A stretch of 64,000 bases of DNA, taken from positions 1 to 64,000 of the forward strand of contig NZ_JRUQ01000049.1 of NCBI RefSeq assembly GCF_000773975.1, read 5' to 3'. Each line of letters begins with the position of its first letter. Position 1 is the stretch's first letter. This DNA is from Erwinia typographi. Lineage in GTDB: Bacteria > Pseudomonadota > Gammaproteobacteria > Enterobacterales > Enterobacteriaceae. A program made the translations under genes and the position numbers. The notes under the pieces are model-generated. The model was given only the letters and a program-made list of their open reading frames with translations. It was not told where the DNA came from and did no database searches. Below are positions 12,353 through 21,832 of the stretch, one piece after another.

Positions 12353-14539
12353 ATGAAAAGCTTGCCTGGCAGCTTCATTAAAAAAAGTCTGATCGCTTTT
12401 GCGCAACTCATGCTGTTAATGCCTCTGGCCAGAACTTTTTCTCCCAGCGCGATGATTGGCGACAGCAGCGTATGGATTGTCTATCTGCCCTACGGCATGT
12501 CCATCGCCACGCTGTATATATTTGGTCGGGCGGCGATACTTCCCCTCCTCCTAGCTTTTTATCTCAATTATCAGTACAGCTACTCCTTCCTTATTGCGCT
12601 GGGCGTTACGCTTGCCATGCTGATCCCTGTTCTGCTGTGCGGCTGGCTGGCACGGAAGCTGCTAGGTAAACGGTGGCGCTACAGCCCGGCAACTAACGGG
12701 GTTGGAATACGTCTGACGCTTATAGGAACCTGTGCGCCTGTTTTAACCAAATTCATGATGATTGCATGGGGTCATTTTTTTCCTGTCCCGGGCGCAGTAA
12801 ACGGCTACTTTTCCAGCCAGCTGAACATGTATACGGTCGTCGGCCTGCAGAATATGATTATTTCAGCGGTCGTGTTTACCATCCTCTTTTATATTCCTCT
12901 GCGCGCGGTGGGTAGCCCGGCGTATGCACGCAGAATCCTTCTCGGCTGCAAAAAACCCTTCGGGGGAAAACAGAGTCTGACCAGTGCGCTAGTGTGGCTG
13001 GGAATGCTGGTAACGCTGCTGATCCTTTTCTGTTCACCCGTTCATCACCTGCTGATCTCAAGCTACCTGATCCCCCTGATCTTCGTCCTTTTTACCTATG
13101 GGATCATGCGTTTCGACCCGCTGCTGGTTATCTTCCTCTGGGCGCTGAGCTGCTTCCTGCTGATGTATTGCAATGTGGATGTGCTGACCAATAACAACAT
13201 TTTCGCTATCACCTTTATGTCCTCCACGTTTATCGCCTTCACCATTAGTCTGGTGTATATCTCGGCGGCCTTCAGTAAGAGCCAGCGGATGCAGCAGGTT
13301 GCCATGAGGCTCTCGTTAACCGATCCCATCGAGCAGCGCCCCAATCTGCGGGCGCTGGAATACCATCTCCATCAGCAGCCAACGGGAACCCTTTGCTACC
13401 TTCACCTGGACAACCTGAAGTTTCTCGGGCGCCACTACGGCATCATGATGCGCATCCACTGCAAACGCAGCATTATCGACATGCTTAATAAGCTTCTGGG
13501 CGAAAATGAAGGCGTCTACCAGTTGGCCGGGGATGGTTTGATGCTTTTTCTGACTGAAGATGTAACGCAACAGCGTCTGGAATCACTGCGTGAACAGTTA
13601 AAAGATCTGAAGGTGTACTGGAATAACACCGTTGTGGATATCAACTACGCGTTCGCCGCCGCTCCCTTTAACGTTGCAACCGATGATCTATACCGCCTGA
13701 CCGGACAGCTGAGCTATCTGGCCGAACGGGCCCTTACTCAGGGCGGTATCTCTTTACTGGACGATAAGGGTGCCCTGCAGATTAGCAGCGCCTCTGAACA
13801 GGTGTTGATGCTGGCAAGAATCAAACAGGCTATCGCCAGCCGACGGATCATGCTGTGCGCCCAGCCCATCGTCAACCCGGTCACGGCCCACAGCTATTAC
13901 GAGGTGCTGGCCCGACTTCAGGATGGCGATGAAATCATTCAGCCAAATGAATTTATCCCGCTGATTGCCGAATTTAACCTCAGTGCCTCTTTCGATCGTC
14001 TGGTGATTGAAGAGACCGTGGCCTTTATCGAAAAACGACGCAAAGCGGGCAACCCGCTCCCCTGCATGGCAATTAACCTGCTGCCAATGACCCTCACCGA
14101 ACCGGGGATCGCTGAAAGCATCGTGGCTATCTTCCAGCGCTACGGCGTACCGCACGACGCGGCCATACTGGAGGTGACCGAAGAACAGTCCCTGTATAAC
14201 AGCCAGGCCGCCGCCCAGGCCATTGAAGTACTGCGCCATCAGGGCTTTCGCATCGCCATTGACGACTTCGGCACCGGCTTTGCCAACTACGAGCGGGTAA
14301 AAAGTCTGAAGGTGGACATCATTAAAATCGACGGACTATTTGTGAAGAATATAGAACACGACAGGCTGGACAGGATGATCGTGAAGTCAATCTGCGACAT
14401 CGCGAAAGAGAAGAAGCTGTCCGTGGTTGCCGAGTATGTGGAAACCGTGGAACAGGGCAGACTGCTTACCCAGCTCGGCGTAGGCTATCTACAGGGCTAC
14501 CTGCACGGCAAACCCACGCCGCTGGAGACACTGCCGTGA
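12353..14539 (+). CDS. Membrane c-di-GMP phosphodiesterase, degenerate GGDEF plus EAL (PdeF/YfgF-like)
   Basis: A 728-residue protein resembling E. coli PdeF (YfgF). About 320 N-terminal residues form eight to ten membrane helices of MASE1 type. A degenerate GGDEF domain has AGDGL (392–396) in place of GGDEF, so it should not make c-di-GMP. The EAL domain begins with EVL at Glu517. It keeps the residues expected for catalysis: AINL, LEVTEE, IDDFGTG (Asp637/Asp638), VDIIKIDG, VAEYVE and YLQGY. It should hydrolyse c-di-GMP to pGpG. Its stop overlaps the GTG start of the cyclase gene by 4 nt. Resemblance to PdeF is from memory of its architecture, not an alignment. Confidence 0.85.
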   Translation: MKSLPGSFIKKSLIAFAQLMLLMPLARTFSPSAMIGDSSVWIVYLPYGMSIATLYIFGRAAILPLLLAFYLNYQYSYSFLIALGVTLAMLIPVLLCGWLARKLLGKRWRYSPATNGVGIRLTLIGTCAPVLTKFMMIAWGHFFPVPGAVNGYFSSQLNMYTVVGLQNMIISAVVFTILFYIPLRAVGSPAYARRILLGCKKPFGGKQSLTSALVWLGMLVTLLILFCSPVHHLLISSYLIPLIFVLFTYGIMRFDPLLVIFLWALSCFLLMYCNVDVLTNNNIFAITFMSSTFIAFTISLVYISAAFSKSQRMQQVAMRLSLTDPIEQRPNLRALEYHLHQQPTGTLCYLHLDNLKFLGRHYGIMMRIHCKRSIIDMLNKLLGENEGVYQLAGDGLMLFLTEDVTQQRLESLREQLKDLKVYWNNTVVDINYAFAAAPFNVATDDLYRLTGQLSYLAERALTQGGISLLDDKGALQISSASEQVLMLARIKQAIASRRIMLCAQPIVNPVTAHSYYEVLARLQDGDEIIQPNEFIPLIAEFNLSASFDRLVIEETVAFIEKRRKAGNPLPCMAINLLPMTLTEPGIAESIVAIFQRYGVPHDAAILEVTEEQSLYNSQAAAQAIEVLRHQGFRIAIDDFGTGFANYERVKSLKVDIIKIDGLFVKNIEHDRLDRMIVKSICDIAKEKKLSVVAEYVETVEQGRLLTQLGVGYLQGYLHGKPTPLETLP

Positions 14540-16191
14540 ACATCTCCAGCATAAAGCAGCACGAGCTGCCGCTGGTAGCCAGAAAAAAACGCGTCCTGTC
14601 GGGCAATCCAGCAAGAGTCGTTGACGGGTTTTTCCTGCTGCTTTTTATCCTCTCCGGTCTGCTTTTTCTGGATCAGGCTCAGCTGTTTCATCACGGCTAT
14701 CAGGCCAGCCAGCTCGCCCAGCTGGATCATATTGCCGGGCAGCTTGATAATTTCTTCCAGCGACACCTCGACCAGTTGCACTACATGCAAAGCGGCTTTA
14801 TGGATCGGCTACAGAACAGCGGTCAGCCCGACCGCGACTGGCTGACCAGAATCAAAGTCAGTGGAAAAGGCGAAAGCTGGGAGCTGCTGACCCCCAGCAG
14901 CAGGCTTTCCGGTCACGGTGTCCCTCCCTCTCCGCACGCGTCTGAGGGGCTGTCGGAGCTGGCAGCAATTCAGTTTCTGCAAAATACGCTCTTTAATCAT
15001 CACACTCCGGTAGTTGAACAGCCTCACTTTTATTACGCATCGCGTAACGGATATCAGTTGGTCTCCTCACCTTCCGTAGAGGATAAGTTACCACCGGCGG
15101 TGATTTTGGATCACGCTGATGGCGTTCCGCTGGACAAAGCTCTCTGGAGAGCCAGCGAAAAAGGAACGGCCTCACCGATGCTATTCGCTACTCTGCCCGT
15201 GTCTGAGCGCTCAAACTGGATCGGCTCACTCAGCGTAGGGTTTGGCGCAAAACTGCTGCAAAAGCTGCTGCTGCGGGCGACGGGCAACGAAACGCACGCT
15301 AATCTGATCCTTTTCGATCATCATACCGCCACCTTTACTTCCGCTCTTGAGGGTGCCAACACCCACCATTACTTCAGACATCGGGACTTTCTGCATCTGC
15401 AGGAAACTATTAGGGCAAGGCGCGACGGTACGCTGCAAATCGGCAAGTATTTTGTTACCTTCACTCATCGGGATAACCTGCCTGGCCCGCTGATTTTCGT
15501 GCAGACGATCGACCAGGTCCTGAAGGACGGATACGGCCGATACTACATGCTGCCATTGGTGCTGTGGCTGGCGCTTAGCGCTCTGCTCTTGCTGGCTCGC
15601 CACACTTTTTCCCGCATTATCAATCGGATGATTCGTCAGCAGGCCAACATCCACTGGCAGGCCAACCACGATATGCTGACCAGCGTATTTAACCGCCGTG
15701 GCTTTTACACTCTCGCCAGCGAACGTCAGCTCTCCTCCCCACCCAAAAGTGAACAGATGGCGCTGCTGCTGATCGATCTGGATCACTTCAAGCAAATCAA
15801 CGATAGCTACGGTCACGCGGCGGGCGATCTGGTGCTGAAATGCGCTGCGGCTGCGATGCAAAACAGTCTGCGGCGAAGGGATATGGTAGGCAGGATAGGC
15901 GGCGAGGAGTTTTGCGTACTGCTTCCGGACTGCACGCTGAAGGATGCGGCAGTGCTGGCTGAACGGCTACGTAAAAACGTCGCCAGCCAGCCGGTACGGC
16001 TGCAGACTGGGGAGCTTGTCACGGTAAGCGTATCTGTTGGGGTGGCGCACGGCAGTGAAGCCATACCGCCATCCCTGGATTCATTGCAGTCCCTTGCCGA
16101 CAGGCGGCTCTACAGCGCCAAGCGCGAAGGCCGAAACCGTATTTGCTGGGGAGCATCCATGCATGAAGCCCCTGTGATTGAGCAGGCGTAA
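14536..16191 (+). CDS. Membrane diguanylate cyclase with periplasmic Cache-like sensor
   Basis: A 551-residue protein. A transmembrane helix at about 28–46 leads to a periplasmic domain of about 285 residues, probably double-Cache. A second helix (about 336–357) precedes a GGDEF domain (about 385–540). The active-site motif is intact as GGEEF (455–459), with LIDLDHFKQINDSYGH ahead of it. An RxxD product-inhibition site (RRRD, 446–449) lies the expected five residues upstream. It should make c-di-GMP and be feedback-inhibited. Translation starts at GTG 14536 behind GGAGA, overlapping the phosphodiesterase stop (GTGA). The 3' end meets tauD with only a 2-nt gap. Confidence 0.88.
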   Translation: MNISSIKQHELPLVARKKRVLSGNPARVVDGFFLLLFILSGLLFLDQAQLFHHGYQASQLAQLDHIAGQLDNFFQRHLDQLHYMQSGFMDRLQNSGQPDRDWLTRIKVSGKGESWELLTPSSRLSGHGVPPSPHASEGLSELAAIQFLQNTLFNHHTPVVEQPHFYYASRNGYQLVSSPSVEDKLPPAVILDHADGVPLDKALWRASEKGTASPMLFATLPVSERSNWIGSLSVGFGAKLLQKLLLRATGNETHANLILFDHHTATFTSALEGANTHHYFRHRDFLHLQETIRARRDGTLQIGKYFVTFTHRDNLPGPLIFVQTIDQVLKDGYGRYYMLPLVLWLALSALLLLARHTFSRIINRMIRQQANIHWQANHDMLTSVFNRRGFYTLASERQLSSPPKSEQMALLLIDLDHFKQINDSYGHAAGDLVLKCAAAAMQNSLRRRDMVGRIGGEEFCVLLPDCTLKDAAVLAERLRKNVASQPVRLQTGELVTVSVSVGVAHGSEAIPPSLDSLQSLADRRLYSAKREGRNRICWGASMHEAPVIEQA

Positions 16192-16193
16192 GC

Positions 16194-17042
16194 TCAGGCA
16201 CGCCAGAACGGCTTATCCCCCAAAATCGTCGCGCGGTGCATGATGCGCCGCTGCGGCATATAGTCAGCGTTGGCATAATGCTGCGTCACCCGGTTATCCC
16301 AGATAGCGATATCGTTCTCCTGCCAGCGCCAGCGTACCTGGAACTCGGGTTTGGTGATATGAGCAAACAGGAAATTCAGCAGCGTATCGCTCTCTTTCTG
16401 GCTCAGATCGACGATGCGCGTGGTAAAGCCCTCATTGACAAACAACGCCTGCTTACCGCTAATCGGGTGGGTGCGGATCACCGGATGCAATAACGGCGGG
16501 TTCTTCTCTACCGCCAGCTTCCAGCGTGCGTGTTCCTCTTCGCTGCCACGATGTTTGAACTCCTGAAACGACTTAGTGAAGTCATGCTCGGCCTGCAGGC
16601 CGCTCAGCAAGACTTTGAACGGTTCCGACAGCGCTTCATAGGCCGCAATGCCGCTGGCCCAAAGCGTATCTCCCCCCATTTCCGGCAGGTGCTTCGCCGC
16701 CAGGATCGCGCCAGCCGGAGGCGTAGTGATAAAGGTCACATCGGTGTGCCAGTTATCGTTATCGGGCGGATTGTTGTCGTGGGTATCCAGCACGATAATT
16801 TCCTCCACGTCCGTCGCGTGAGGATAAACCGGATGAATGTGCAGGTCGCCAAACCGGGCAGCCAGCGCCCGCTGTTGCTGCGGCGTAACGGGCTGATCGC
16901 GGAAGAACAGCACCTGATGGCGAATTAGCGCGTGGTATAGCTGCTCAAACTGCGCATCGCTCAGCGGGCGGCTCAGGTTGATATCAGAAACCTGGGCGCC
17001 GATATACGGGCCCAGCGCGGTAATAGTCAGACGTTCGTTCAT
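16194..17042 (-). CDS. tauD: Taurine dioxygenase
   Basis: TauD is the Fe(II)/2-oxoglutarate dioxygenase that converts taurine to sulfite and aminoacetaldehyde, releasing sulfur for cysteine synthesis. The 282-residue product carries the iron ligands His99 and Asp101 (NWHTDVTF) and His255 (TQHYAN). The 2-oxoglutarate-binding Arg is in [10 protein letters not shown] start it at ATG 17042, which overlaps the tauC stop (TGATG); a TTG one codon earlier is in frame. It is the last gene of tauABCD and ends 2 nt from the converging cyclase gene, without a visible terminator. Confidence 0.97.
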   Translation of the reverse strand: MNERLTITALGPYIGAQVSDINLSRPLSDAQFEQLYHALIRHQVLFFRDQPVTPQQQRALAARFGDLHIHPVYPHATDVEEIIVLDTHDNNPPDNDNWHTDVTFITTPPAGAILAAKHLPEMGGDTLWASGIAAYEALSEPFKVLLSGLQAEHDFTKSFQEFKHRGSEEEHARWKLAVEKNPPLLHPVIRTHPISGKQALFVNEGFTTRIVDLSQKESDTLLNFLFAHITKPEFQVRWRWQENDIAIWDNRVTQHYANADYMPQRRIMHRATILGDKPFWRA

Positions 17043-17866
17043 CAATGTACTCCATGCCAGGGGGTCAGGCGGCGCTGTAAGGCGCGCAGCCCCAGTTCAA
17101 GGGTGAAAGCAATCAGCGCGATAACGGCGATGCCTGCCAGCACCACATCTGTCGCTAAAAACTCTCCAGCGGACTGCACCATAAAACCAAGCCCGCGCGT
17201 GGCCGCAATCAGCTCGGCAGCCACCAGCGTTGACCAGCCGACGCCAAGGCCAATGCGCAGCCCGGTCAGAATTTCCGGCAGCGCACCCGGCAGGATCACC
17301 CACCACAGCACCTGCCAGCGGTTACCGCCAAGCGACTGAGCCGCCCGGATGCGAACCTGCTGGGTGCCTTTCACGCCGGCCAGCGCCGACATCGCCACGG
17401 GCGCGAAAATTGCCAGATAGATCAGCAAAATTTTTGAGGTTTCGCCGATGCCGAACCAGATAACCATCAGCGGCAAATAGGCCAGCGGCGGAACCGGTCG
17501 GTAGAGTTCGATAAGCGGATCAAGAATGCCCCGAGCCGTTTCACTCAGCCCCATCAGTATTCCCACCGGCACGCCAATCACCACGGCAGCCAGCAGAGCT
17601 ATCGCAATCCGGCTCAGGCTGGCGGCCAGGTGCTGCCAGAGCGTGGCATCCATAAAACCTGTAGAGCTGGCAATCGTCAGCAACTGACGAAAAACCTGCT
17701 GGGGAGCGGGCAGAAACAGCGGCGCAATCAGTTTCAACGCGGTAACGCCCCACCAGATAGCCAGCAGAACCAGCAGCGTGGCTACGCTGAGCGTGAGCTG
17801 ACGGCTTAAGGGCCAGCGCAGGCGAAGGCGGCGCGGCAGCGTTTTCTCTGTAGAAAGCAGACTCAT
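17042..17866 (-). CDS. tauC: Taurine ABC transporter permease TauC
   Basis: TauC is the inner-membrane channel subunit of the TauABC importer. The 274-residue product has about six membrane helices. It carries the permease signature region near [20 protein letters not shown], within the binding-protein-dependent permease domain (about 85–265), and ends [10 protein letters not shown]. Its ATG overlaps the tauB stop by 4 nt and its stop overlaps tauD, so the four genes are coupled. Length matches the E. coli subunit. Confidence 0.97.
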   Translation of the reverse strand: MSLLSTEKTLPRRLRLRWPLSRQLTLSVATLLVLLAIWWGVTALKLIAPLFLPAPQQVFRQLLTIASSTGFMDATLWQHLAASLSRIAIALLAAVVIGVPVGILMGLSETARGILDPLIELYRPVPPLAYLPLMVIWFGIGETSKILLIYLAIFAPVAMSALAGVKGTQQVRIRAAQSLGGNRWQVLWWVILPGALPEILTGLRIGLGVGWSTLVAAELIAATRGLGFMVQSAGEFLATDVVLAGIAVIALIAFTLELGLRALQRRLTPWHGVH

Positions 17867-18630
17867 GAAAATACCTCGCGCTGCTGGAAGACCTGACCCA
17901 GCACATATTCACGCCGGGCAATAAAAGCAGGGTCTGACTTGATAGCCCGGCAGGATTCTCCGGCGGCATAGCGGCGGCCAAAATCCAGGGGGATCCTTTC
18001 AATCACCCTCCCAGGCCCCGGAGAAAGCAGGATGAGCTCGCTGGCCAGGAAAACCGCTTCTTCAATATCGTGAGTAATCAGCAGGATCTGTTTGCCGCTT
18101 TCGCGCCAGAGCGTCAGCAGCAGCTCCTGCATTTGTTCGCGGGTAAAGGCATCCAGCGCGCCAAAAGGTTCATCCAACAGCAGCAGCTGTGGGTCAGCAG
18201 CCAGCGCACGCGCAATGCCTACGCGCTGACGCATCCCGCCGGAGAGCTGCCAGATAAAGCGTTTCTCTGCGCCCTCCAGCCCAACTTTTTTCAGCATCTG
18301 GCGGGCAATCTCACGCCGCTTAACCTTCTCCACGCCAGCCAGCTGAAGTCCGAAGGCCACGTTGTCCAGCACGTTGCGCCACGGCAGCAGCCCTTCGTGC
18401 TGAAACACCACGCCGCGCTCTGCGCCTGGCCCGGTGACCGGCTTGCCGTCCAGCACGATACTGCCGGACTCGGCAGGCAGAAAGCCGGCAATCAGATTCA
18501 GCAGCGTGGTTTTGCCACAGCCTGACGGTCCCAGCACCACCAGCAGTTCGCCGGAATCAATGGAGAGATTGATATCCTGCAAAGCAAGATGCCCTTCATA
18601 GCGAGCCGTAAGATGCGAGACCGACAGCAT
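17863..18630 (-). CDS. tauB: Taurine ABC transporter ATP-binding protein TauB
   Basis: TauB powers taurine import. The 255-residue product has Walker [10 protein letters not shown] (about 34–42), a Q-loop around [11 protein letters not shown], the signature [10 protein letters not shown] and Walker [13 protein letters not shown]. It shows the nitrate/sulfonate/taurine subfamily pattern. It lies 13 nt downstream of tauA and overlaps tauC by 4 nt. In E. coli the operon is switched on by Cbl and CysB when sulfate is scarce. Confidence 0.97.
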   Translation of the reverse strand: MLSVSHLTARYEGHLALQDINLSIDSGELLVVLGPSGCGKTTLLNLIAGFLPAESGSIVLDGKPVTGPGAERGVVFQHEGLLPWRNVLDNVAFGLQLAGVEKVKRREIARQMLKKVGLEGAEKRFIWQLSGGMRQRVGIARALAADPQLLLLDEPFGALDAFTREQMQELLLTLWRESGKQILLITHDIEEAVFLASELILLSPGPGRVIERIPLDFGRRYAAGESCRAIKSDPAFIARREYVLGQVFQQREVFS

Positions 18631-18643
18631 GGAAACTCCTTAA

Positions 18644-19621
18644 TTACTGAGCGAGAGGTTTAACAAAGCGATCGGTGACGTAATCGCTGTAATCGCTGGC
18701 CGCCTGCGGCACTTTTCCCTGCTCTTTAAGGAATTTGGCGGTATCGATAATGGCTTTATCCACCGGCTTGCCTAACTGCTCAACCTGCTGCTGCGCGGTG
18801 AGGTAGGTGTTCCCCTTCACCAGACCGGGCACCTGCTGCTCCGGCACGCCACTCAGGCGCGAGAGTTTGCTGAGGTTATCGCCCTCTTTCAGCCACTGCT
18901 CAGGATTGTCGAGATAGCCCTTCTGTGCGGCAAGCGCGCTGCGGGCAAAGGCGGTAACCACGTCCGGATGCTGCTGCGCAAAGTCCTTACGCACTACCCA
19001 GACATCCAGCGTGGGCGAACCCCACTTCCCTACCTGTTCAGAATCGGTCAGCACCTTGCCGCTTTTCTCCAGCTCGTTCACCGCCGGAGCCCAAACGTAG
19101 GCGCCATCTATATCTCCCCGCTGCCAGGCCGCAATAATGGCGGGAGGCTGGAGGTTAACAATTTGCAGCTGATCGGGACGAATACCCCAGTGTTTCAGGG
19201 CGGAAAGCAGGCTGTAGTGGGTGGTGGAAATAAAAGGCACCGCGATGCGCTTACCGATCAGATCTTTCGGGCTGCTGATTTCCTTTTTAACCACCAGCGC
19301 TTCAGAGTTGCCCAGTTGGGAGGCCAGCAGGAAAACTTCAATTGGCACCTGCTGGCTGGCCGCCACGGCTAGCGGGCTTGAGCCAATATTGCCAATCTGT
19401 ACATCGCCGGAAGCCAGCGCGCGAACCACGCTGGCTCCGCTGTCAAATTTGCGCCAGTCCACCTTCGCCCCGCTCTCTTTAGCAAAAGTATTATCGGCCT
19501 GCGCCACTTTGGCCGGCTCGGCGGAGGTTTGATAAGCGACGGTGACGTCCACCGCCTGTGCGCTAAGCGCGGAAAGTGAAAGCGTTGCTGCGATCAGAGA
19601 AAGTGTGAATTTACGCGCCAT
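18644..19621 (-). CDS. tauA: Taurine-binding periplasmic protein TauA
   Basis: TauA captures taurine in the periplasm for TauBC. The 325-residue product begins with a signal peptide (MARKFTLSLIAATLSLSALS, cleavage near AQA-VD). VTVAYQTSAEPAKVAQADNT and the SsuA/THI5-type solute-binding fold follow. It is the first gene of tauABCD. The 226-nt upstream region carries an AT-rich dyad (19686–19720), a plausible Cbl/CysB site. The terminator of the neighbouring exporter gene separates the two transcription units. Confidence 0.96.
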   Translation of the reverse strand: MARKFTLSLIAATLSLSALSAQAVDVTVAYQTSAEPAKVAQADNTFAKESGAKVDWRKFDSGASVVRALASGDVQIGNIGSSPLAVAASQQVPIEVFLLASQLGNSEALVVKKEISSPKDLIGKRIAVPFISTTHYSLLSALKHWGIRPDQLQIVNLQPPAIIAAWQRGDIDGAYVWAPAVNELEKSGKVLTDSEQVGKWGSPTLDVWVVRKDFAQQHPDVVTAFARSALAAQKGYLDNPEQWLKEGDNLSKLSRLSGVPEQQVPGLVKGNTYLTAQQQVEQLGKPVDKAIIDTAKFLKEQGKVPQAASDYSDYVTDRFVKPLAQ

Positions 19622-19685
19622 GGCCTGCTCCGGTTATCGTTGTTATGGGTGAACAACCTCTTTGTAACCGAGAGCAATCATCGCG

Positions 19686-19720
19686 ATAAAGTAATTAAAA
19701 ATTATCTTTTATAACTTTAT
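19686..19720. promoter_or_regulatory. AT-rich dyad upstream of tauA, possible Cbl/CysB operator
   Basis: ATAAAGT (19686–19692) and ACTTTAT (19714–19720) are inverted repeats 21 bp apart in a very AT-rich stretch about 65–100 nt before the tauA start. LysR-type regulators Cbl and CysB bind AT-rich sites upstream of tau in E. coli. Assigning them here is inference from location and base composition. Confidence 0.4.
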
Positions 19721-19802
19721 TTGCTTAGAAGAAAGGTGGTATTGGTTTGCTGAAAAGTGGGTTTGTTAAACAAGGACCAGGGCAAATGAGCAAGACAGGC
19801 AT

Positions 19803-19827
19803 AAAAAAACCACCGCATTGCGGTGGT
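19803..19827 (-). terminator. Intrinsic terminator of the LysE-type exporter gene
   Basis: ACCACCGC (19809–19816), loop ATT, then GCGGTGGT (19820–19827). On the minus strand the stem is followed by TTTTTTTAT. It lies 20 nt past the stop of the LysE-family gene. Confidence 0.9.
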
Positions 19828-19847
19828 TCATAAGGCGTAGCGATAAA

Positions 19848-20450
19848 TTAATGCCAGATGAGCAATACACAGGCGGCGGTCAGCGCCCCCATTGCGAGAT
19901 TAAAAATGGTCCAGGCGCGGCGGCTGCGCAGAATGCGGCCAATCAGCGAGCCAAAACCCAGCCAGATAAGGCCGGAAACCACGTTCACCAGGGCCATGCC
20001 GATGCTGATGGCGACTACCGAACCTCGGTACGCCTCTCCCGCCAGGCTGAAGCTTGCCACGGCGCCCAGCGCCATCAGCCAGGCTTTCGGGTTGATCAGT
20101 TGCAGCAGCCCACCCTGCCAGAACGGCATCGGCGCGGCCGGAGCGTTATCGGTTTCCAGCTTTTCGTACTTCGCCGTGCCAATCTTCCACGCCAGCCATA
20201 ACAGGTAAGCGCTTCCGGCAATTTTCAACACGAGGTGAAGGGAAGGATAGAGCAGGATCAGGCCGCCAATGCCAAAGGCGACCATCAGCAGCATGACCTG
20301 CATACCGATCATGATGCCAATCAGCAGCCACAGCGAGCGCAGAAAACCAAAATTGGCGCCGGAGGCGGTGAGTAACATATTATTAGGGCCTGGCGTGATG
20401 GCCGCGACCCACAAAAAGCCCAACATTGATAAAAACAAACTCAGTTCCAT
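19848..20450 (-). CDS. LysE/RhtB family amino-acid exporter
   Basis: A 200-residue inner-membrane protein with about six helices. Its N-terminus reads MELSLFLSMLGFLWVAAITP, then GPNN, the characteristic TPGPNN motif of the LysE/RhtB superfamily. Members export amino acids or their analogues such as lysine, homoserine, threonine, O-acetylserine or cysteine. The substrate cannot be read from the sequence. It is a single-gene unit between tauA and yheT with its own terminator. The position beside a sulfur-scavenging operon might hint at a sulfur amino acid, but that is weak inference. Confidence 0.88.
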   Translation of the reverse strand: MELSLFLSMLGFLWVAAITPGPNNMLLTASGANFGFLRSLWLLIGIMIGMQVMLLMVAFGIGGLILLYPSLHLVLKIAGSAYLLWLAWKIGTAKYEKLETDNAPAAPMPFWQGGLLQLINPKAWLMALGAVASFSLAGEAYRGSVVAISIGMALVNVVSGLIWLGFGSLIGRILRSRRAWTIFNLAMGALTAACVLLIWH

Positions 20451-20529
20451 ATGAAACGGGTGCTCCTCACCCCCTGACCGGAAACGAACCCGACGAAGCT
20501 AGCAATGTGACAGAGATCCTACAAGCATT

Positions 20530-21528
20530 TTGAATATAAATTTTAATCACTCAGCGGACGCCGCCTTCAGACCTCTTTCCGGTCTGAGCAATGCGCATCT
20601 GCAAACCATTCTGCCACGGCTGATCCGCCGTCGTATTGCGCTGCAACCGCACTGGCAGCGCCTGACGCTGCCGGACACGGATTTCGTCGATCTGGCCTGG
20701 AGTGAAGATCCTGCGTTCGCCAGACATAAGCCGCGCGTGGTGCTTTTTCACGGGCTGGAAGGCAGCTTCCACAGCCCTTATGCGCACGGCCTGCTTCGGG
20801 CGTGCAAAGAGCGCGGCTGGCTTGGCGTGGTGATGCATTTTCGTGGGTGCAGCGGCGAGCCAAATCGCCTGCGGCGGATTTATCACTCGGGCGAGACCAG
20901 CGACGCCAGCTATTTTCTGCGCTGGCTGCGTGAGGAATGGGGCAGCGTCCCCACGGCGGCCGTTGGCTTTTCACTCGGCGGCAACATGCTGGCTTGTCTG
21001 CTGGGCGAGCAGGGAACAAGCTGCCTGCTTGACGCCGCCGTCGTGGTCTCGGCGCCGCTGATGCTGGAACCCTGCAGCCTGAAGCTGGAGCAGGGATTCT
21101 CACGCGTTTATCAGCGCTATCTGCTTAACCAGTTAAAACAGAACGCCGGACGTAAACTGCGCGCCTGGCCCGGCACGCTCCCCGTCGATCTTTCTCAGCT
21201 AAAGGCGCTTAAAAAACTGCGGGATTTTGATGATGCGATTACCGCCAGAGCCCACGGCTTTCTGGATGCCACGGACTACTATCGCCGATGCAGCGCGATG
21301 CCGCTACTGCCCGGCGTGGCTAAACCGCTGCTGATTATTCATGCCAAAGACGATCCCTTTATGACCAGCGAAGTGATCCCCGCGGCCGACCTGCTGCCCT
21401 CTTCTGTCACCTATCAGCTAACGGAGTATGGTGGTCACGTAGGGTTTGTGGGTGGAACCCTGCGTAAGCCGCAAATGTGGCTTGAACAACGCATTCCTCA
21501 ATGGCTTTCAACCTGGCTGGACAACTAA
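20530..21528 (+). CDS. yheT: Alpha/beta hydrolase YheT
   Basis: A 332-residue YheT/UPF0017 hydrolase whose physiological substrate is not established. The nucleophile elbow is GFSLGGNM with Ser148. [10 protein letters not shown] and a late His in [10 protein letters not shown] supply the remaining conserved features. The only in-frame initiator is TTG at 20530, with a stop codon 30 nt upstream and no ATG or GTG until well inside the conserved region. The start is therefore rare and poorly supported by a ribosome-binding site. It is followed after 1 nt by yheU. Confidence 0.92.
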   Translation: MNINFNHSADAAFRPLSGLSNAHLQTILPRLIRRRIALQPHWQRLTLPDTDFVDLAWSEDPAFARHKPRVVLFHGLEGSFHSPYAHGLLRACKERGWLGVVMHFRGCSGEPNRLRRIYHSGETSDASYFLRWLREEWGSVPTAAVGFSLGGNMLACLLGEQGTSCLLDAAVVVSAPLMLEPCSLKLEQGFSRVYQRYLLNQLKQNAGRKLRAWPGTLPVDLSQLKALKKLRDFDDAITARAHGFLDATDYYRRCSAMPLLPGVAKPLLIIHAKDDPFMTSEVIPAADLLPSSVTYQLTEYGGHVGFVGGTLRKPQMWLEQRIPQWLSTWLDN

Positions 21529-21529
21529 C

Positions 21530-21748
21530 GTGATTATTCCCTGGAAAGAGCTCGACGCCGAGACCCTCGACAACCTGATTGAATCTTTCGTACTGCGTGA
21601 AGGCACCGACTACGGTGAGCAGGAGCGTTCGCTGGAGCAAAAAGTAGAGGACGTTCGCCGCCAGTTAAGCAGTGGCGAAGCGGTGCTGGTATGGTCAGAG
21701 TTGCACGAGACGGTCAATATCATGCCTCGCGGACGGGTAACCGGCTAA
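21530..21748 (+). CDS. yheU: YheU family protein
   Basis: A 72-residue acidic protein of unknown function. It starts with GTG and reads [35 protein letters not shown] is the conserved end. The length equals the E. coli protein. Its start lies 1 nt after the yheT stop, implying coupled translation. The frame is open upstream inside yheT, but the GTG at 21530 matches the family start. Confidence 0.92.
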   Translation: MIIPWKELDAETLDNLIESFVLREGTDYGEQERSLEQKVEDVRRQLSSGEAVLVWSELHETVNIMPRGRVTG

Positions 21749-21832
21749 AACTCCGGCGTCAGGGATGACACCCGCGAGCGAAACATGATACCAATGCTGG
21801 ATCGATATGACTTTTCTCAGGGAGGTATGCGC

